This document shows positions 33,801 to 42,693 of a DNA stretch of 64,000 nt, piece by piece. How positions within the stretch are numbered: the stretch's first letter is position 1; the number at the start of each line of letters is the position of its first letter. A program made the translations under genes and the position numbers. This DNA is from Moraxella nonliquefaciens (lineage in GTDB: Bacteria > Pseudomonadota > Gammaproteobacteria > Pseudomonadales > Moraxellaceae): the NCBI RefSeq assembly GCF_001679005.1, contig NZ_LXTW01000032.1:248001-312000 (forward strand), given 5' to 3'. Under the pieces are notes generated by a model, which was not told where the DNA came from, ran no database searches, and worked only from the letters and a program-made list of their open reading frames with translations.

Positions 33801-34283
33801 TCATCTGTCTTGGTCAAATGCCAAATGCACTGTGCCATCTTGATTGTTTTTATTTATCCTTTGCTCATCTTGTGCCAGTTTTTGTTTAGCAAGAGCATCT
33901 TTGGCAAACATGACATCAGCTGTGTTCTCCTGTTTACCATCTGTATCCACAGGCTTTACTTGCACTTTTAGCAAGCCAACCGATAGTGGAGCAAGCTGTT
34001 TAAAGGCGTTTTTGGTCAGGTCAATACGCCCCGCCTTGCCAATACGGTCATCAACTTTACAAGTGATGGATTCGCCTGTTTTGACATTGGTAACCTCCAC
34101 ATAAGTCCCAAGCTCGTAGCGGTTAGAGGCACAAGTCATGCCATCATTGCTAAATATTTCACCACTGGCAGTTTTACGACCATTAAACTTATCGGCATAA
34201 TAAGATGCTGTGGTTGAGTGAGCAGACGCTTGCATGCCAATTAGGACAGTCAAAATCAAAGCGGTGCTGTTAAATAAACGCAT
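33801..34283 (-). CDS. RlpA-like double-psi beta-barrel secreted protein
   Basis: 160 residues with a signal peptide (A-L-I-L-T-V-L-I-G-M-Q-A-S-A). The RlpA-type barrel is clear: A-S-Y-Y-A-D-K-F-N-G-R-K-T-A-S-G-E, then Y-V-E-V-T-N-V-K-T-G and D-D-R-I-G-K-A-G-R-I-D-L-T. RlpA cleaves naked glycan strands at the septum in Pseudomonas. Here N-D-R is D-D-R, and the C-terminal SPOR domain is missing, so septal targeting is doubtful. The cysteines C-A-S-N and T-C-K may form a disulfide. Enzymatic activity is not shown. Confidence 0.82.
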   Translation of the reverse strand: MRLFNSTALILTVLIGMQASAHSTTASYYADKFNGRKTASGEIFSNDGMTCASNRYELGTYVEVTNVKTGESITCKVDDRIGKAGRIDLTKNAFKQLAPLSVGLLKVQVKPVDTDGKQENTADVMFAKDALAKQKLAQDEQRINKNNQDGTVHLAFDQDR

Positions 34284-34670
34284 AATTTAATATCTCTTCT
34301 CTCTTGGTTGAATTTTTTGGCTGATGAGTGAATGGCACTTATCATAAAATCATGACAAAAAGTCTTCATAAGACAGGCAAGGAATGACCAGTATAACAAA
34401 TTCACAACCGCCACTTGTTAAGCGATTGCTATTTTTTGTAAAGACATTAAAAATTATTTTAAAATACCAATCAAACCATATCAAAAACCTAATAAAACTC
34501 ATCATATCTTCATTTTTCATAAAAAAACTGTTTAAATATAAGGCAAATCAACGTTTTATTACCTTTTATTACAATTTACAAAGAATATAGCAAGATAAAA
34601 AAGCTACAATGAAATTGCAGGCAATCATGTGCCTTGCAAAATTTTATCATAAATACCCAAAGGATATCCC
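34284..34670. other. Intergenic region between divergent rlpA-like and lipoprotein genes
   Basis: AT-rich, 387 bases. It holds a small hairpin GTCTT-CAT-AAGAC near 34363-34375, a TACAAT at about 34605-34610 that could be a -10, and an imperfect inverted repeat TTGCAGGCA / TGCCTTGCAA at 34615-34639 that may form a leader hairpin for the lipoprotein mRNA. A 68-codon frame at 34384 has biased AT-rich codons and no ribosome site; I do not regard it as a gene. Confidence 0.5.
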
Positions 34671-35087
34671 ATGAAAAAAATCATTGCACTATCATCCATT
34701 ATGGCTTTGGCACTTACTGGTTGTGTTGGTGCTAAACTTGATGACACTCGTGTCAAGACCGTTGAGGGCGAAATTAAAGCCGTTAAAGTCGTTAATATCC
34801 CAAGTTTTGACATTGAAATTGCACCACGCAAAGCCACTTGTCAGTTAACCGACACCGCAGGTAATAGTGTTGCCAGCGAATGCCTACAATATCGTGCTAC
34901 TCACGAGCGTAACTACAACGTTCTAAGTGGCGACATCGAAGGGTTTAACTTCAAAGAGGGCAACCGTTATGTGCTAAACATCAGCCAAACAGCGGTCAAT
35001 GACACCAATGCAGGCAAGGTCGTTCCTGTGTGGAAACTAAACAACATCATTTCGGTAACCCCTGAGGTCATCAATCCTGCACAATAA
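34671..35087 (+). CDS. DUF4377-like lipoprotein
   Basis: 138 residues with a clear lipoprotein signal (M-K-K-I-I-A-L-S-S, lipobox A-L-T-G-C, Cys 18). After it, a compact domain with two cysteines (A-T-C-Q-L, S-E-C-L-Q-Y) that may pair, and a C-terminal stretch R-Y-V-L-N-I-S-Q-T-A-V then V-W-K-L-N-N-I-I-S-V-T-P-E that resembles DUF4377 domains, often found near META/HslJ proteins. Membrane-anchored in the periplasm; function unknown. AAAGGAT precedes the start. Confidence 0.75.
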   Translation: MKKIIALSSIMALALTGCVGAKLDDTRVKTVEGEIKAVKVVNIPSFDIEIAPRKATCQLTDTAGNSVASECLQYRATHERNYNVLSGDIEGFNFKEGNRYVLNISQTAVNDTNAGKVVPVWKLNNIISVTPEVINPAQ

Positions 35088-35156
35088 TTACCCTTTTACA
35101 GTTATTCTTTTGACCACTTTCAAAGTGGCATGTAAAATTCGGTGCAGGTCACATCA

Positions 35157-35206
35157 TTGGACGAATTTCCCATCATTAACGTGAATGGACAGTTCGTCCG
35201 ATTTTT
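35157..35206 (+). terminator. Possible terminator of the DUF4377 gene
   Basis: Arms TTGGACGAA / TTCGTCCGA (one G-T pair), long 27-base loop, then TTTTTG. A smaller perfect palindrome CCACTTT-C-AAAGTGG sits upstream at 35114-35128. Confidence 0.55.
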
Positions 35207-35272
35207 GTTTTTTGGCAAAGGGTGCTATAATTGGCTAAAATCTTAAAGTTAAGTTTTAATAATAGGCAAATC

Positions 35273-36118
35273 ATGAGCATACGCACGCCAAAGGAATTTC
35301 ACCACGCACCACGCAAACGTTTTGGGCAAAACTTTTTACATGATACAGGCATTATCCGTCAGATTGTTGATGGCATTCACCTTTCTCGCTCGGATAATTT
35401 ACTAGAAATAGGGCCAGGGCTTGGTGCATTAACCGAACCATTGTTGGCAGAGGTGGATGGCATGACGGTCATTGAACTTGACCGTGATTTGGCAAATGCT
35501 CTAAAAATCAACATTGGGGCAAACAGCCATCCAAATTTCACCATCATCAATGATAATGCCATGCACATTAACTATCACGAGCTTGCCAAGCGTGTGGGGC
35601 GTGGACCGTTCCGTGTGGTTGGTAATTTACCTTATAATATCTCCACACCCATTTTATTTCGCCTGTTGGCATTTAGCGAGGTCATCACCGACATGCATTT
35701 TATGCTCCAAAAAGAAGTGGTTGACCGCATCACTGCCAAACCAAACACCAAATCCTATGGACGTCTGTCGGTCATCATGCAATATCATTGCACCACTGAT
35801 TATCTTTTGACCGTGCCAAATGGTGCATTCAACCCTCCACCAAAAGTTACCTCTGCGGTATTTCGCTTGACACCATTTGAGCTTAAACCCTTACAAGCCC
35901 AAAATGAAAAACTCTTTGCTGACGTCGTGCGTGAGACTTTCAACCACAGACGCAAAACCTTGAGGGCGATTTTTAAAAGCGTGAATGTCTTGCCAACTTT
36001 GGACGATGATGATTTTAGCAAGGCAGGCATTCACCCACAAGCTCGCCCCGAAACGCTGAGCGTGGCAGACTTTGTGCGACTGTCTGATATTGCCTTTGAA
36101 AGATTACAAAAAAATTGA
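35273..36118 (+). CDS. rsmA: 16S rRNA dimethyladenosine transferase
   Basis: 281 residues from ATG 35273, chosen because M-S-I-R-T-P-K-E-F then R-K-R-F-G-Q-N-F-L is the standard start. It dimethylates two adjacent adenosines near the 3' end of 16S rRNA. S-adenosylmethionine motif L-L-E-I-G-P-G-L-G-A-L and catalytic N-L-P-Y-N-I-S are present. It is followed after 7 bases by apaH, but the apaG gene that often lies between is absent. Confidence 0.97.
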   Translation: MSIRTPKEFHHAPRKRFGQNFLHDTGIIRQIVDGIHLSRSDNLLEIGPGLGALTEPLLAEVDGMTVIELDRDLANALKINIGANSHPNFTIINDNAMHINYHELAKRVGRGPFRVVGNLPYNISTPILFRLLAFSEVITDMHFMLQKEVVDRITAKPNTKSYGRLSVIMQYHCTTDYLLTVPNGAFNPPPKVTSAVFRLTPFELKPLQAQNEKLFADVVRETFNHRRKTLRAIFKSVNVLPTLDDDDFSKAGIHPQARPETLSVADFVRLSDIAFERLQKN

Positions 36119-36125
36119 CACAAAC

Positions 36126-36977
36126 ATGACAATCCAAAATCCACAAAAAACTTATCGCCATGAATATGTCATTGGCGACTTGCAGGGCTGTTTTTACGCC
36201 TTTAACCGCTTGCTGATTGCTTTGGACTTTGATGAGACCCAAGATAAAATTTGGCTGTGTGGTGATATCGTGGCCCGTGGTGAGAATTCATTGGACACCC
36301 TAAGACAGGTCAAACGTTTATCGGAGATTGGGGCGTTGACAACCGTGCTTGGCAATCATGACATCACACTCATCGCCACATGGCGTGGGGTGCTGCCCAT
36401 CAAACCCAAAGATAAAACCGCACCCATTTTTACCGCCTCTGATTGTGATGAGTTGCTAGATTGGTTGCGTCATCAGCCATTTTTGGTGTACCCTGATGAC
36501 AGCACGGTATTAACCCACGCTGGCATACCACCTCATTGGAAAATCAAAGATGCTAAAAGGTATGCCAGAGAATTAGAACAGGCATTTGCTGGTGATTTGG
36601 ATGAACTTGATAAGCTTTTACCCAATTTGTACAGTAAAGCCATTGAGTCTTGGTCTGACAAACTAACAGGACATGCTCGCCTGCGACTCATCGCCAACTA
36701 TCTAACACGCATGCGACTGTGCGACAAGCATGGCACACTTGAATTTTCATTCAAAGAAAGCCTAAATGATGAGATGCCTAAGGGGTTTCGCCCTTGGTTC
36801 TTATGGAAAATGACACGCAAACGCAAGATTTTATTTGGGCACTGGGCAGCACTACAAGCAAGGATTGACACCCAACACGTCCGTGCCTTAGATGGGGGCT
36901 GTGTATGGGGAGGCAGGCTTGTGGCTTATCGCTTAACTGATGAGCGGGTTATTGCCGTAAATGGTTTTGACACTTGA
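36126..36977 (+). CDS. apaH: Symmetrical bis(5'-nucleosyl)-tetraphosphatase
   Basis: 283 residues from ATG 36126; the frame opens earlier inside rsmA. It cleaves Ap4A into two ADP and can remove Np4 caps from RNA. Metallophosphatase motifs in order: G-D-L-Q-G-C, G-D-I-V-A-R-G-E-N-S (family usually G-D-L-V-N-R-G), G-N-H-D and T-H-A-G-I-P-P. The Val-Ala in place of Val-Asn is a small deviation. Cotranscribed with rsmA by spacing (7 bases). Confidence 0.95.
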   Translation: MTIQNPQKTYRHEYVIGDLQGCFYAFNRLLIALDFDETQDKIWLCGDIVARGENSLDTLRQVKRLSEIGALTTVLGNHDITLIATWRGVLPIKPKDKTAPIFTASDCDELLDWLRHQPFLVYPDDSTVLTHAGIPPHWKIKDAKRYARELEQAFAGDLDELDKLLPNLYSKAIESWSDKLTGHARLRLIANYLTRMRLCDKHGTLEFSFKESLNDEMPKGFRPWFLWKMTRKRKILFGHWAALQARIDTQHVRALDGGCVWGGRLVAYRLTDERVIAVNGFDT

Positions 36978-37072
36978 CCAAATGATTTGACAAATAACGA
37001 TTGTCATCAAAGGTAAAACCCAGCACGCTTTTACATGTTCTTATTTTTAACATGCTCTTATATAGTATCACC

Positions 37073-37744
37073 TTAGAATCCATTTGCCAGTTTATCCAAT
37101 TCATCAGCCAGTGCATCAGTATTAAATGACCTGCCTAAGCTCTTTTGTGGGGCAGACAGCCTAAAATCATCGCCATCACGTTCAAGAATCCACGCCACCA
37201 CTCCATGCTCGCCTGCACTTACCGTTGCCAACTCATAGGCATGAATGATACTGCCATCATCACTGATTTTCGTGATGCCTCTTTTGGTTTGACAAAGTGG
37301 ATGTTTATGATGACTTGATATGACGAATATCAACCGTTGTACCGTACTAGGTAGCTCATTTAGTTTGATGGTAATAAGCTCTTGTGGCATGAGTGTCTCT
37401 TCAAAGTTATCCGCTCCTGTCAACGACCCAATGTAACGGATATTCTCATCAGCACTTCGCACGTTACCATACCAAACCTTGTCTAGCACTTGATGTGAGT
37501 CATCTAGCACCACACAGGATAAATCAATGTCCATATCAAGTGTTGGTGAGCGAAATGGGGTTTGCTCCTTTAATGGGGGTATTTTTCTGGCAAAATCAAG
37601 CATGCCTGTTTTTTCAAATTGGCATGCTTCATAATTGACAGAGACCGTCAAAGTACGCCCATAAACGCCAAGTTCGGTCAAAGTTTTGGATTCAAAAAAG
37701 CTTTTTAAGAAAGTGCTGTCGTTATTTTGGTTAAAATCAGTCAT
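37073..37744 (-). CDS. TerD-like domain protein
   Basis: 223 residues from ATG 37744. The middle holds a TerD-type calcium-binding signature: M-D-I-D-L-S-C-V-V-L-D, then V-W-Y-G-N-V, then I-G-S-L-T-G-A-D-N-F-E-E-T and E-L-I-T-I-K-L-N-E-L-P. TerD proteins are linked to tellurite resistance and stress signalling and are usually encoded in ter clusters; this one stands alone after xseB (16-base gap). The N-terminal 40 residues and the C-terminal helix are not typical. Function here is unknown. Confidence 0.75.
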   Translation of the reverse strand: MTDFNQNNDSTFLKSFFESKTLTELGVYGRTLTVSVNYEACQFEKTGMLDFARKIPPLKEQTPFRSPTLDMDIDLSCVVLDDSHQVLDKVWYGNVRSADENIRYIGSLTGADNFEETLMPQELITIKLNELPSTVQRLIFVISSHHKHPLCQTKRGITKISDDGSIIHAYELATVSAGEHGVVAWILERDGDDFRLSAPQKSLGRSFNTDALADELDKLANGF

Positions 37745-37760
37745 AAGTGTGGTCAATGAG

Positions 37761-37994
37761 TTAGTTATTTGAGGCGGTGTCATCTTTTTTATAGATGTCA
37801 AAGGCATGCTTTAATGCTTGTTCTACGGCACTGATACGTTCTTGGCAGACTCTATAAGCACCAATGGACTGTTCTACCACATCCAGCAAATTATCAATGT
37901 CTGGCGTTTGACTGTGTTCTAATGCATCAGCGTTGCGTTTTAAGATGTCATAGGCTTCTTTGAAAGTTGTTGGAGAGCTACTGGTCTTAGGCAT
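37761..37994 (-). CDS. xseB: Exodeoxyribonuclease VII small subunit
   Basis: 77 residues, typical for XseB. Helical protein with F-K-E-A-Y-D-I-L-K-R-N-A-D-A-L and V-V-E-Q-S-I-G-A-Y, matching the conserved layout of the small subunit that joins XseA to degrade single-stranded DNA. xseA is not next to it. The TerD-like gene follows in the same direction. Confidence 0.85.
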   Translation of the reverse strand: MPKTSSSPTTFKEAYDILKRNADALEHSQTPDIDNLLDVVEQSIGAYRVCQERISAVEQALKHAFDIYKKDDTASNN

Positions 37995-38395
37995 GTCATT
38001 CTCAGCTAAACAAAAAACTCATTTTACCCAATCACTTCTCATCAAGCAAGCAAATTTTTCAAGTCTTAGGTCTTTATTATGTCTTTATTGTCAATATTTT
38101 GTTGCAAAATATGATTATTTAGACAAATGGGTTAAACGTTGTCTATTTTTAAAAACAAAATCAACAAACCATTTTCAAATGATTACAATTCTGTTATTAT
38201 AATTTGTGTAAACGTATCATTTTAGTGATATTTGACTTTAACATGATACAAACAAACATACCAATAACAACACACATGACTCTAAGGTAATCATTGGTCA
38301 GATGTGTCATATTGGTATTTTTATGCCACTCATTCATTAACCTTTTAGTAATGACTGATTTTCAAGCGATGATATTTGATAAAAAAAGGAAAATC
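37995..38395. other. Intergenic region between divergent xseB and the DASS transporter gene
   Basis: 401 bases. A TATAAT at 38198-38203 could serve the plus-strand gene with a long leader; a GTATCAT / ATGATAC inverted repeat (38214-38249) lies in that leader. No small gene or known riboswitch was recognised. Confidence 0.45.
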
Positions 38396-39865
38396 ATGAC
38401 CAGTCCCAATCAACACAACAGTCATAAACACAATAGCGACGAACATGCCTCCAAACTTACCTTAGACACCGACTTTATGGGTGATAGCAACGATAAAACG
38501 CCATCTGGCGTCATTACCAAAGACGCCATCAAAGGCATAATTATTTTTGCTGTTACTGCCATTATTTGCATCGTGCTATATCAGGTCATGCCCTTTGGCA
38601 CTGATGTCAATAAAGGCTTGACGATACTTATCTTCATTGGCACATTGTGGCTTACCGAGGCCATTCATGTAACCGCCACAGCCATTTTGGTGCCAATTCT
38701 TGCGGTGTTATTTGGCGTACCTGAATTTGACACCAAACAAGCCTTGGCAAATTTTGCTCACCCCATCATCTTTGTTTTCTTTGGCGGTTTTGCTTTGGCT
38801 GCTGCTTTACATGTACAAAAACTTGACCGTAAAATCGCCTTTGGCTTGGTCAAGCTGGCAGGTGGAAAGCTGGGCTTGGCAGTATTTTATATCTTTTTTG
38901 CTACCGCCATTTTATCAATGTGGATCAGCAATACCGCAACCGCTGCCATGATGTTGCCACTGGCCTTGGGACTTTTAGGGCAGATTGACAAAGAAAAAGA
39001 CCGTTCTACCTTTTTGTTTGTCCTACTAGGTATCGCCTATTGTGCCAGTATCGGCGGATTGGGCACGATGATTGGTTCACCACCAAACGGTATTGCTGCC
39101 AAAGCATTGGAGCTTAGTTTTATAGAATGGATGAAATTTGGTGTACCGATGATGCTTGTCATGCTTCCGATACTGCTTGGGGCGATGTACGTCTTTTTAA
39201 AACCCAACCTAAAACAGAATGTGGTCATCAACGATGAGGTCATTCCATGGACACCATCACGGATTTTAACCATCGTTGTCTTTGTGGCTACTGCCCTATC
39301 ATGGATTTTTGGCAAACAACTCGGTGAGATGTTCGCATTTAAATCCCCTGATACCATCATTGCTTTGGCAGCAGCGGTGGCAGTGCTTGGGTGCGGTCTG
39401 GTCAGTTGGAAACAAGTATCTGATAACACCGATTGGGGTGTACTCATGCTCTTTGGCGGTGGTATTGCTCTGTCAGAGGTCATGAAAACCTCGGGTGCTT
39501 CTGCTTTGTTGGGTGAACAAATCGCCAATGCCTTATCGGTTGCACCGATATTTGTAGTTATTTTGGCAATCACTGCATTCATTATCTTCTTGACCGAATT
39601 CACCTCAAATACCGCCTCTGCCGCCTTACTTGTGCCACTATTTGCTCCGATTGGCGTACAGCTTGGTCTTCCCCCTGAGGCACTTATCATGGTCATTGGC
39701 ATCGGCGCTTCTTGTGCGTTTATGTTACCTGTTGCCACACCACCAAATGCCATCGTCATGGGCACAGGATACATCAAACAAAAAGAGATGATGCAAGTTG
39801 GTCTTATCCTAAACTTCATATCCATTGCCATCGTTACAATATGGGCTTTTTTCTTTTTAAGATAG
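38396..39865 (+). CDS. DASS family sodium/anion symporter (SLC13-like)
   Basis: 489 residues from ATG 38396, chosen for AAAGGA 8 bases upstream; earlier in-frame starts lack a site. The N-terminal 40 residues are polar and rich in His and Asn (H-N-S-H-K-H-N-S-D-E-H). Then about 11-12 helices with DASS signatures: L-W-L-T-E-A-I-H-V-T-A-T-A, S-N-T-A-T-A-A-M-M-L-P (S-N-T sodium/carboxylate site) and E-F-T-S-N-T-A-S-A-A, plus G-S-P-P-N-G-I and P-V-A-T-P-P-N-A-I. It probably imports dicarboxylates (succinate, malate) or sulfate with Na+. The gluconeogenic pckG lies downstream. Confidence 0.93.
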   Translation: MTSPNQHNSHKHNSDEHASKLTLDTDFMGDSNDKTPSGVITKDAIKGIIIFAVTAIICIVLYQVMPFGTDVNKGLTILIFIGTLWLTEAIHVTATAILVPILAVLFGVPEFDTKQALANFAHPIIFVFFGGFALAAALHVQKLDRKIAFGLVKLAGGKLGLAVFYIFFATAILSMWISNTATAAMMLPLALGLLGQIDKEKDRSTFLFVLLGIAYCASIGGLGTMIGSPPNGIAAKALELSFIEWMKFGVPMMLVMLPILLGAMYVFLKPNLKQNVVINDEVIPWTPSRILTIVVFVATALSWIFGKQLGEMFAFKSPDTIIALAAAVAVLGCGLVSWKQVSDNTDWGVLMLFGGGIALSEVMKTSGASALLGEQIANALSVAPIFVVILAITAFIIFLTEFTSNTASAALLVPLFAPIGVQLGLPPEALIMVIGIGASCAFMLPVATPPNAIVMGTGYIKQKEMMQVGLILNFISIAIVTIWAFFFLR

Positions 39866-39899
39866 TCTCTTGACTTTAATATATCAGTACTTAACCTAA

Positions 39900-39931
39900 A
39901 ATGAACATATTCAGATATGTTCATTTTTTTT
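39900..39931 (+). terminator. Intrinsic terminator of the DASS transporter gene
   Basis: Perfect 11-bp stem AATGAACATAT / ATATGTTCATT with a TCAG loop and a T run. Confidence 0.88.
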
Positions 39932-40059
39932 GAAAATACATTCATTTTTTAAGTAAATAAATATTACAATTCATAAGAAAATATGGTTTAATAGCGTATT
40001 TTTTTAATTCTACTGATAAATAACTCACCATAAACCCACTTTTATCAAGCGAGATTTTT

Positions 40060-41898
40060 ATGACCACAACCACTCTAAACACTCCTGATTTTGTTCGCCA
40101 TCAAGCCATCATTGATTGGGTTGCTAAGATTGCCAAACTGACCAAACCTGCTCGCATTGAGTGGTGTGATGGTTCACAAGAAGAGTATGATCGCCTAATC
40201 CAACTCATGATTGATAATGGCACAATGGTCAAACTGAATGAAGAGAAGCATCCTGATTCTTATTTGGCATTTTCTGACCCATCAGATGTGGCTCGTGTTG
40301 AAGACCGCACTTTTATTTGTAGCGAAAAACAGATTGACGCAGGAGCAACAAATAACTGGAAAGACCCAAATGAGATGCGTGCCATCTTAAATGACAAATT
40401 TGACGGTTGCATGGCGGGGCGTACCATGTATGTTGTGCCATTTAGTATGGGCCCTTTGGGCAGCCATATTGCCCACATTGGTATAGAGCTGACCGACAGT
40501 CCTTATGTGGTTGTCAGTATGCGTAAAATGGCTCGCATGGGCAAGGCAGTTTACGAGGTGCTGGGCACAGATGGTGAATTTGTTCCGTGTGTGCATTCTG
40601 TTGGCAAGCCATTGGCAGATGATGAAAAAGATGTGGCATGGCCATGCAACGATGATAAGTATATTGTTCACTACCCAGAAACTCGTGAAATATGGTCATT
40701 TGGTTCAGGCTATGGTGGTAATGCCCTGCTTGGTAAAAAATGCCTAGCCCTACGCATTGCATCTGTCATGGGTCGTGAACAAGGTTGGCTTGCTGAGCAT
40801 ATGCTCATTTTGGGCGTAACTAACCCACAAGGTAAAAAACACTATGTGGCAGCAGCATTTCCATCAGCATGTGGCAAAACCAACTTTGCCATGCTCATTC
40901 CACCAGCAGGTTATGAAGGGTGGAAAGTTGAAACCGTAGGCGATGATATTGCTTGGATAAAACCATCAGCAGATGGCAGACTATACGCCATCAACCCAGA
41001 AGCAGGTTTCTTTGGTGTCGCCCCTGGTACCAATACCAAAACCAATTCCAACTGCATGGCATCCTTATCATCTGATGTCATCTATACCAATGTTGCCATG
41101 ACCGAAGATGGTGAAGTATGGTGGGAGGGCAAAACCAAAGAAGTACCCAATAATCTCATCAACTGGAAAGGTAAAAAGCATGATGGCACAGAAAAGGCAT
41201 CGCACCCCAATGCCCGCTTTACCGTATCAGCAAGCCAATGCCCATCAATTGACCCAAACTGGGAAAATCCAGAAGGTGTGCCAATTTCTGCCTTTATCTT
41301 TGGTGGTCGCCGTGCCGATACCGTGCCTTTGGTCTCTGAATCCCCTGATTGGATTGATGGGGTGTATAAAGCTGCTACCATGGGTTCTGAGACAACTGCC
41401 GCTGCCGTCGGTCAACAAGGTGTTGTTCGCCGTGATCCTTTTGCCATGCTTCCTTTTGCAGGCTACAACATGGCAGACTATTTCACCAACTGGCTAGAAA
41501 TGGGTGAAAAACTAGAAAAACTCGCCAAAGAGCATGGCACGCAAATGCCAAAAATATTTAAGGTGAACTGGTTTCGCCGTGATGAAAATGGTGAATTTGT
41601 ATGGCCAGGTTTTGGGCAAAATATGCGTGTGCTAGAATGGATTATCAACCGCTGCGAAGGCAATGCCAATGCCGTTGCTACCCCCATTGGTCTGGTACCT
41701 ACTTATGAAGACCTAAATTGGACTGAATCCAACTTTACCAAAGAGGATTTTAAAACCGTTACCCACCAAAGCAAAGATGAGTGGCTCAGAGAAATCCGAA
41801 GCCACAAAGAGTTATTTGACAAACTTGGCGAACGTATGCCACAAGCTCTCATAAACCATGCTGATGAACTTCTAAAAGCAGTACAAACCATCTCATGA
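40060..41898 (+). CDS. pckG: Phosphoenolpyruvate carboxykinase (GTP)
   Basis: 612 residues, the length of the GTP-dependent class. It converts oxaloacetate to phosphoenolpyruvate, the entry to gluconeogenesis when growing on organic acids. Kinase-1a motif F-P-S-A-C-G-K-T-N (about residues 268-276), R-T-M-Y-V-V-P-F-S-M-G-P-L-G, F-G-S-G-Y-G-G-N-A-L and the GTP-type W-F-R-R near residue 505 are present. Own terminator follows. Moraxella-type bacteria use few sugars, which fits this role. Confidence 0.97.
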   Translation: MTTTTLNTPDFVRHQAIIDWVAKIAKLTKPARIEWCDGSQEEYDRLIQLMIDNGTMVKLNEEKHPDSYLAFSDPSDVARVEDRTFICSEKQIDAGATNNWKDPNEMRAILNDKFDGCMAGRTMYVVPFSMGPLGSHIAHIGIELTDSPYVVVSMRKMARMGKAVYEVLGTDGEFVPCVHSVGKPLADDEKDVAWPCNDDKYIVHYPETREIWSFGSGYGGNALLGKKCLALRIASVMGREQGWLAEHMLILGVTNPQGKKHYVAAAFPSACGKTNFAMLIPPAGYEGWKVETVGDDIAWIKPSADGRLYAINPEAGFFGVAPGTNTKTNSNCMASLSSDVIYTNVAMTEDGEVWWEGKTKEVPNNLINWKGKKHDGTEKASHPNARFTVSASQCPSIDPNWENPEGVPISAFIFGGRRADTVPLVSESPDWIDGVYKAATMGSETTAAAVGQQGVVRRDPFAMLPFAGYNMADYFTNWLEMGEKLEKLAKEHGTQMPKIFKVNWFRRDENGEFVWPGFGQNMRVLEWIINRCEGNANAVATPIGLVPTYEDLNWTESNFTKEDFKTVTHQSKDEWLREIRSHKELFDKLGERMPQALINHADELLKAVQTIS

Positions 41899-41923
41899 CT
41901 ACCCATCATATCTTTGGCATGAC

Positions 41924-41950
41924 AAAACGCTCCACTCGGGGCGTTTTTAT
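41924..41950 (+). terminator. Intrinsic terminator of pckG
   Basis: 10-bp stem AAAACGCTCC / GGGGCGTTTT (one mismatch allowed as G-T) with an ACTC loop and T run. Confidence 0.8.
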
Positions 41951-42061
41951 CTGATGATGACAGTCATTTATGATATAAAATAGATTTACTTATTAAACCT
42001 TATGGAGTAATATAAGTAAATATTTAACCATGATTATGTTAAATAATTTTTGAAAGCATAA

Positions 42062-42089
42062 AAAAACAGCCCACATTTGGGCTGTTTTT
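42062..42089 (-). terminator. Intrinsic terminator of tpx
   Basis: 12-bp stem AAAAACAGCCCA / TGGGCTGTTTTT with a 4-base loop, 8 bases after the tpx stop. Confidence 0.85.
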
Positions 42090-42096
42090 GATTAAA

Positions 42097-42600
42097 TCAA
42101 GCAAGTACCGCCAATGCTGCCTCATAATTGGGCTCATTTTTAATCTCTGGCACAAGTTCACTGTGCAAGACTTTATTATCTTCATCTAGCACAATGACCG
42201 CACGAGCGGTTAGTCCTGCCAATGGTCCTGTTGTCATGGCAACTCCGAGATTTTCGGCAATGTCATCATCTCTAAACGCAGAGAGCATTTTAACTCCTTC
42301 AATACCTTCTGCCCCACAAAAACGAGCTTGGGCAAAGGGCAAATCTGCTGAGATACACAACACAACAGTATTATCAAGCTCACTTGCTTTTTGGTTGAAC
42401 ACACGCACAGATGTGGCACAAACGCCCGTATCAATGCTTGGAAAAATGTTCAAAATCTTGCGTTTGCCTGCAAAATCAGACAGTTTAACCTGTGCCAAAT
42501 CATTGCCAACTAAGGCAAAATCAGCAATTATCTCACCCACTTTGGCAAAATCGCCTGCCACTTCAACGGCATCACCATCTAAGCTAATTTGACTGCTCAT
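42097..42600 (-). CDS. tpx: Thiol peroxidase, atypical 2-Cys peroxiredoxin
   Basis: 167 residues, as in E. coli Tpx. It reduces hydrogen peroxide and alkyl peroxides with thioredoxin. Peroxidatic cysteine in S-I-D-T-G-V-C-A-T (about residue 61; most family members have T-P-V-C, here T-G-V-C) and resolving cysteine in A-R-F-C-G-A-E-G (about 95). Start ATG at 42600. Own terminator. Confidence 0.95.
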   Translation of the reverse strand: MSSQISLDGDAVEVAGDFAKVGEIIADFALVGNDLAQVKLSDFAGKRKILNIFPSIDTGVCATSVRVFNQKASELDNTVVLCISADLPFAQARFCGAEGIEGVKMLSAFRDDDIAENLGVAMTTGPLAGLTARAVIVLDEDNKVLHSELVPEIKNEPNYEAALAVLA

Positions 42601-42693
42601 AAATACTCCTGTTTGGTCTGTTGATGAATAAGAACCCCATCATATTACCCTGCTTTGAGATAAATTGCAATGCTTTCAATCACAAAATTTTAA

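Noticed and set aside
34384..34590. 68-codon frame in the gap before the DUF4377 lipoprotein.
   Set aside because: AT-rich random-looking peptide without a start signal.
39037..39945. 302-codon minus-strand frame opposite the DASS transporter.
   Set aside because: It is a shadow of a real membrane protein gene; composition and lack of a ribosome site argue against it.
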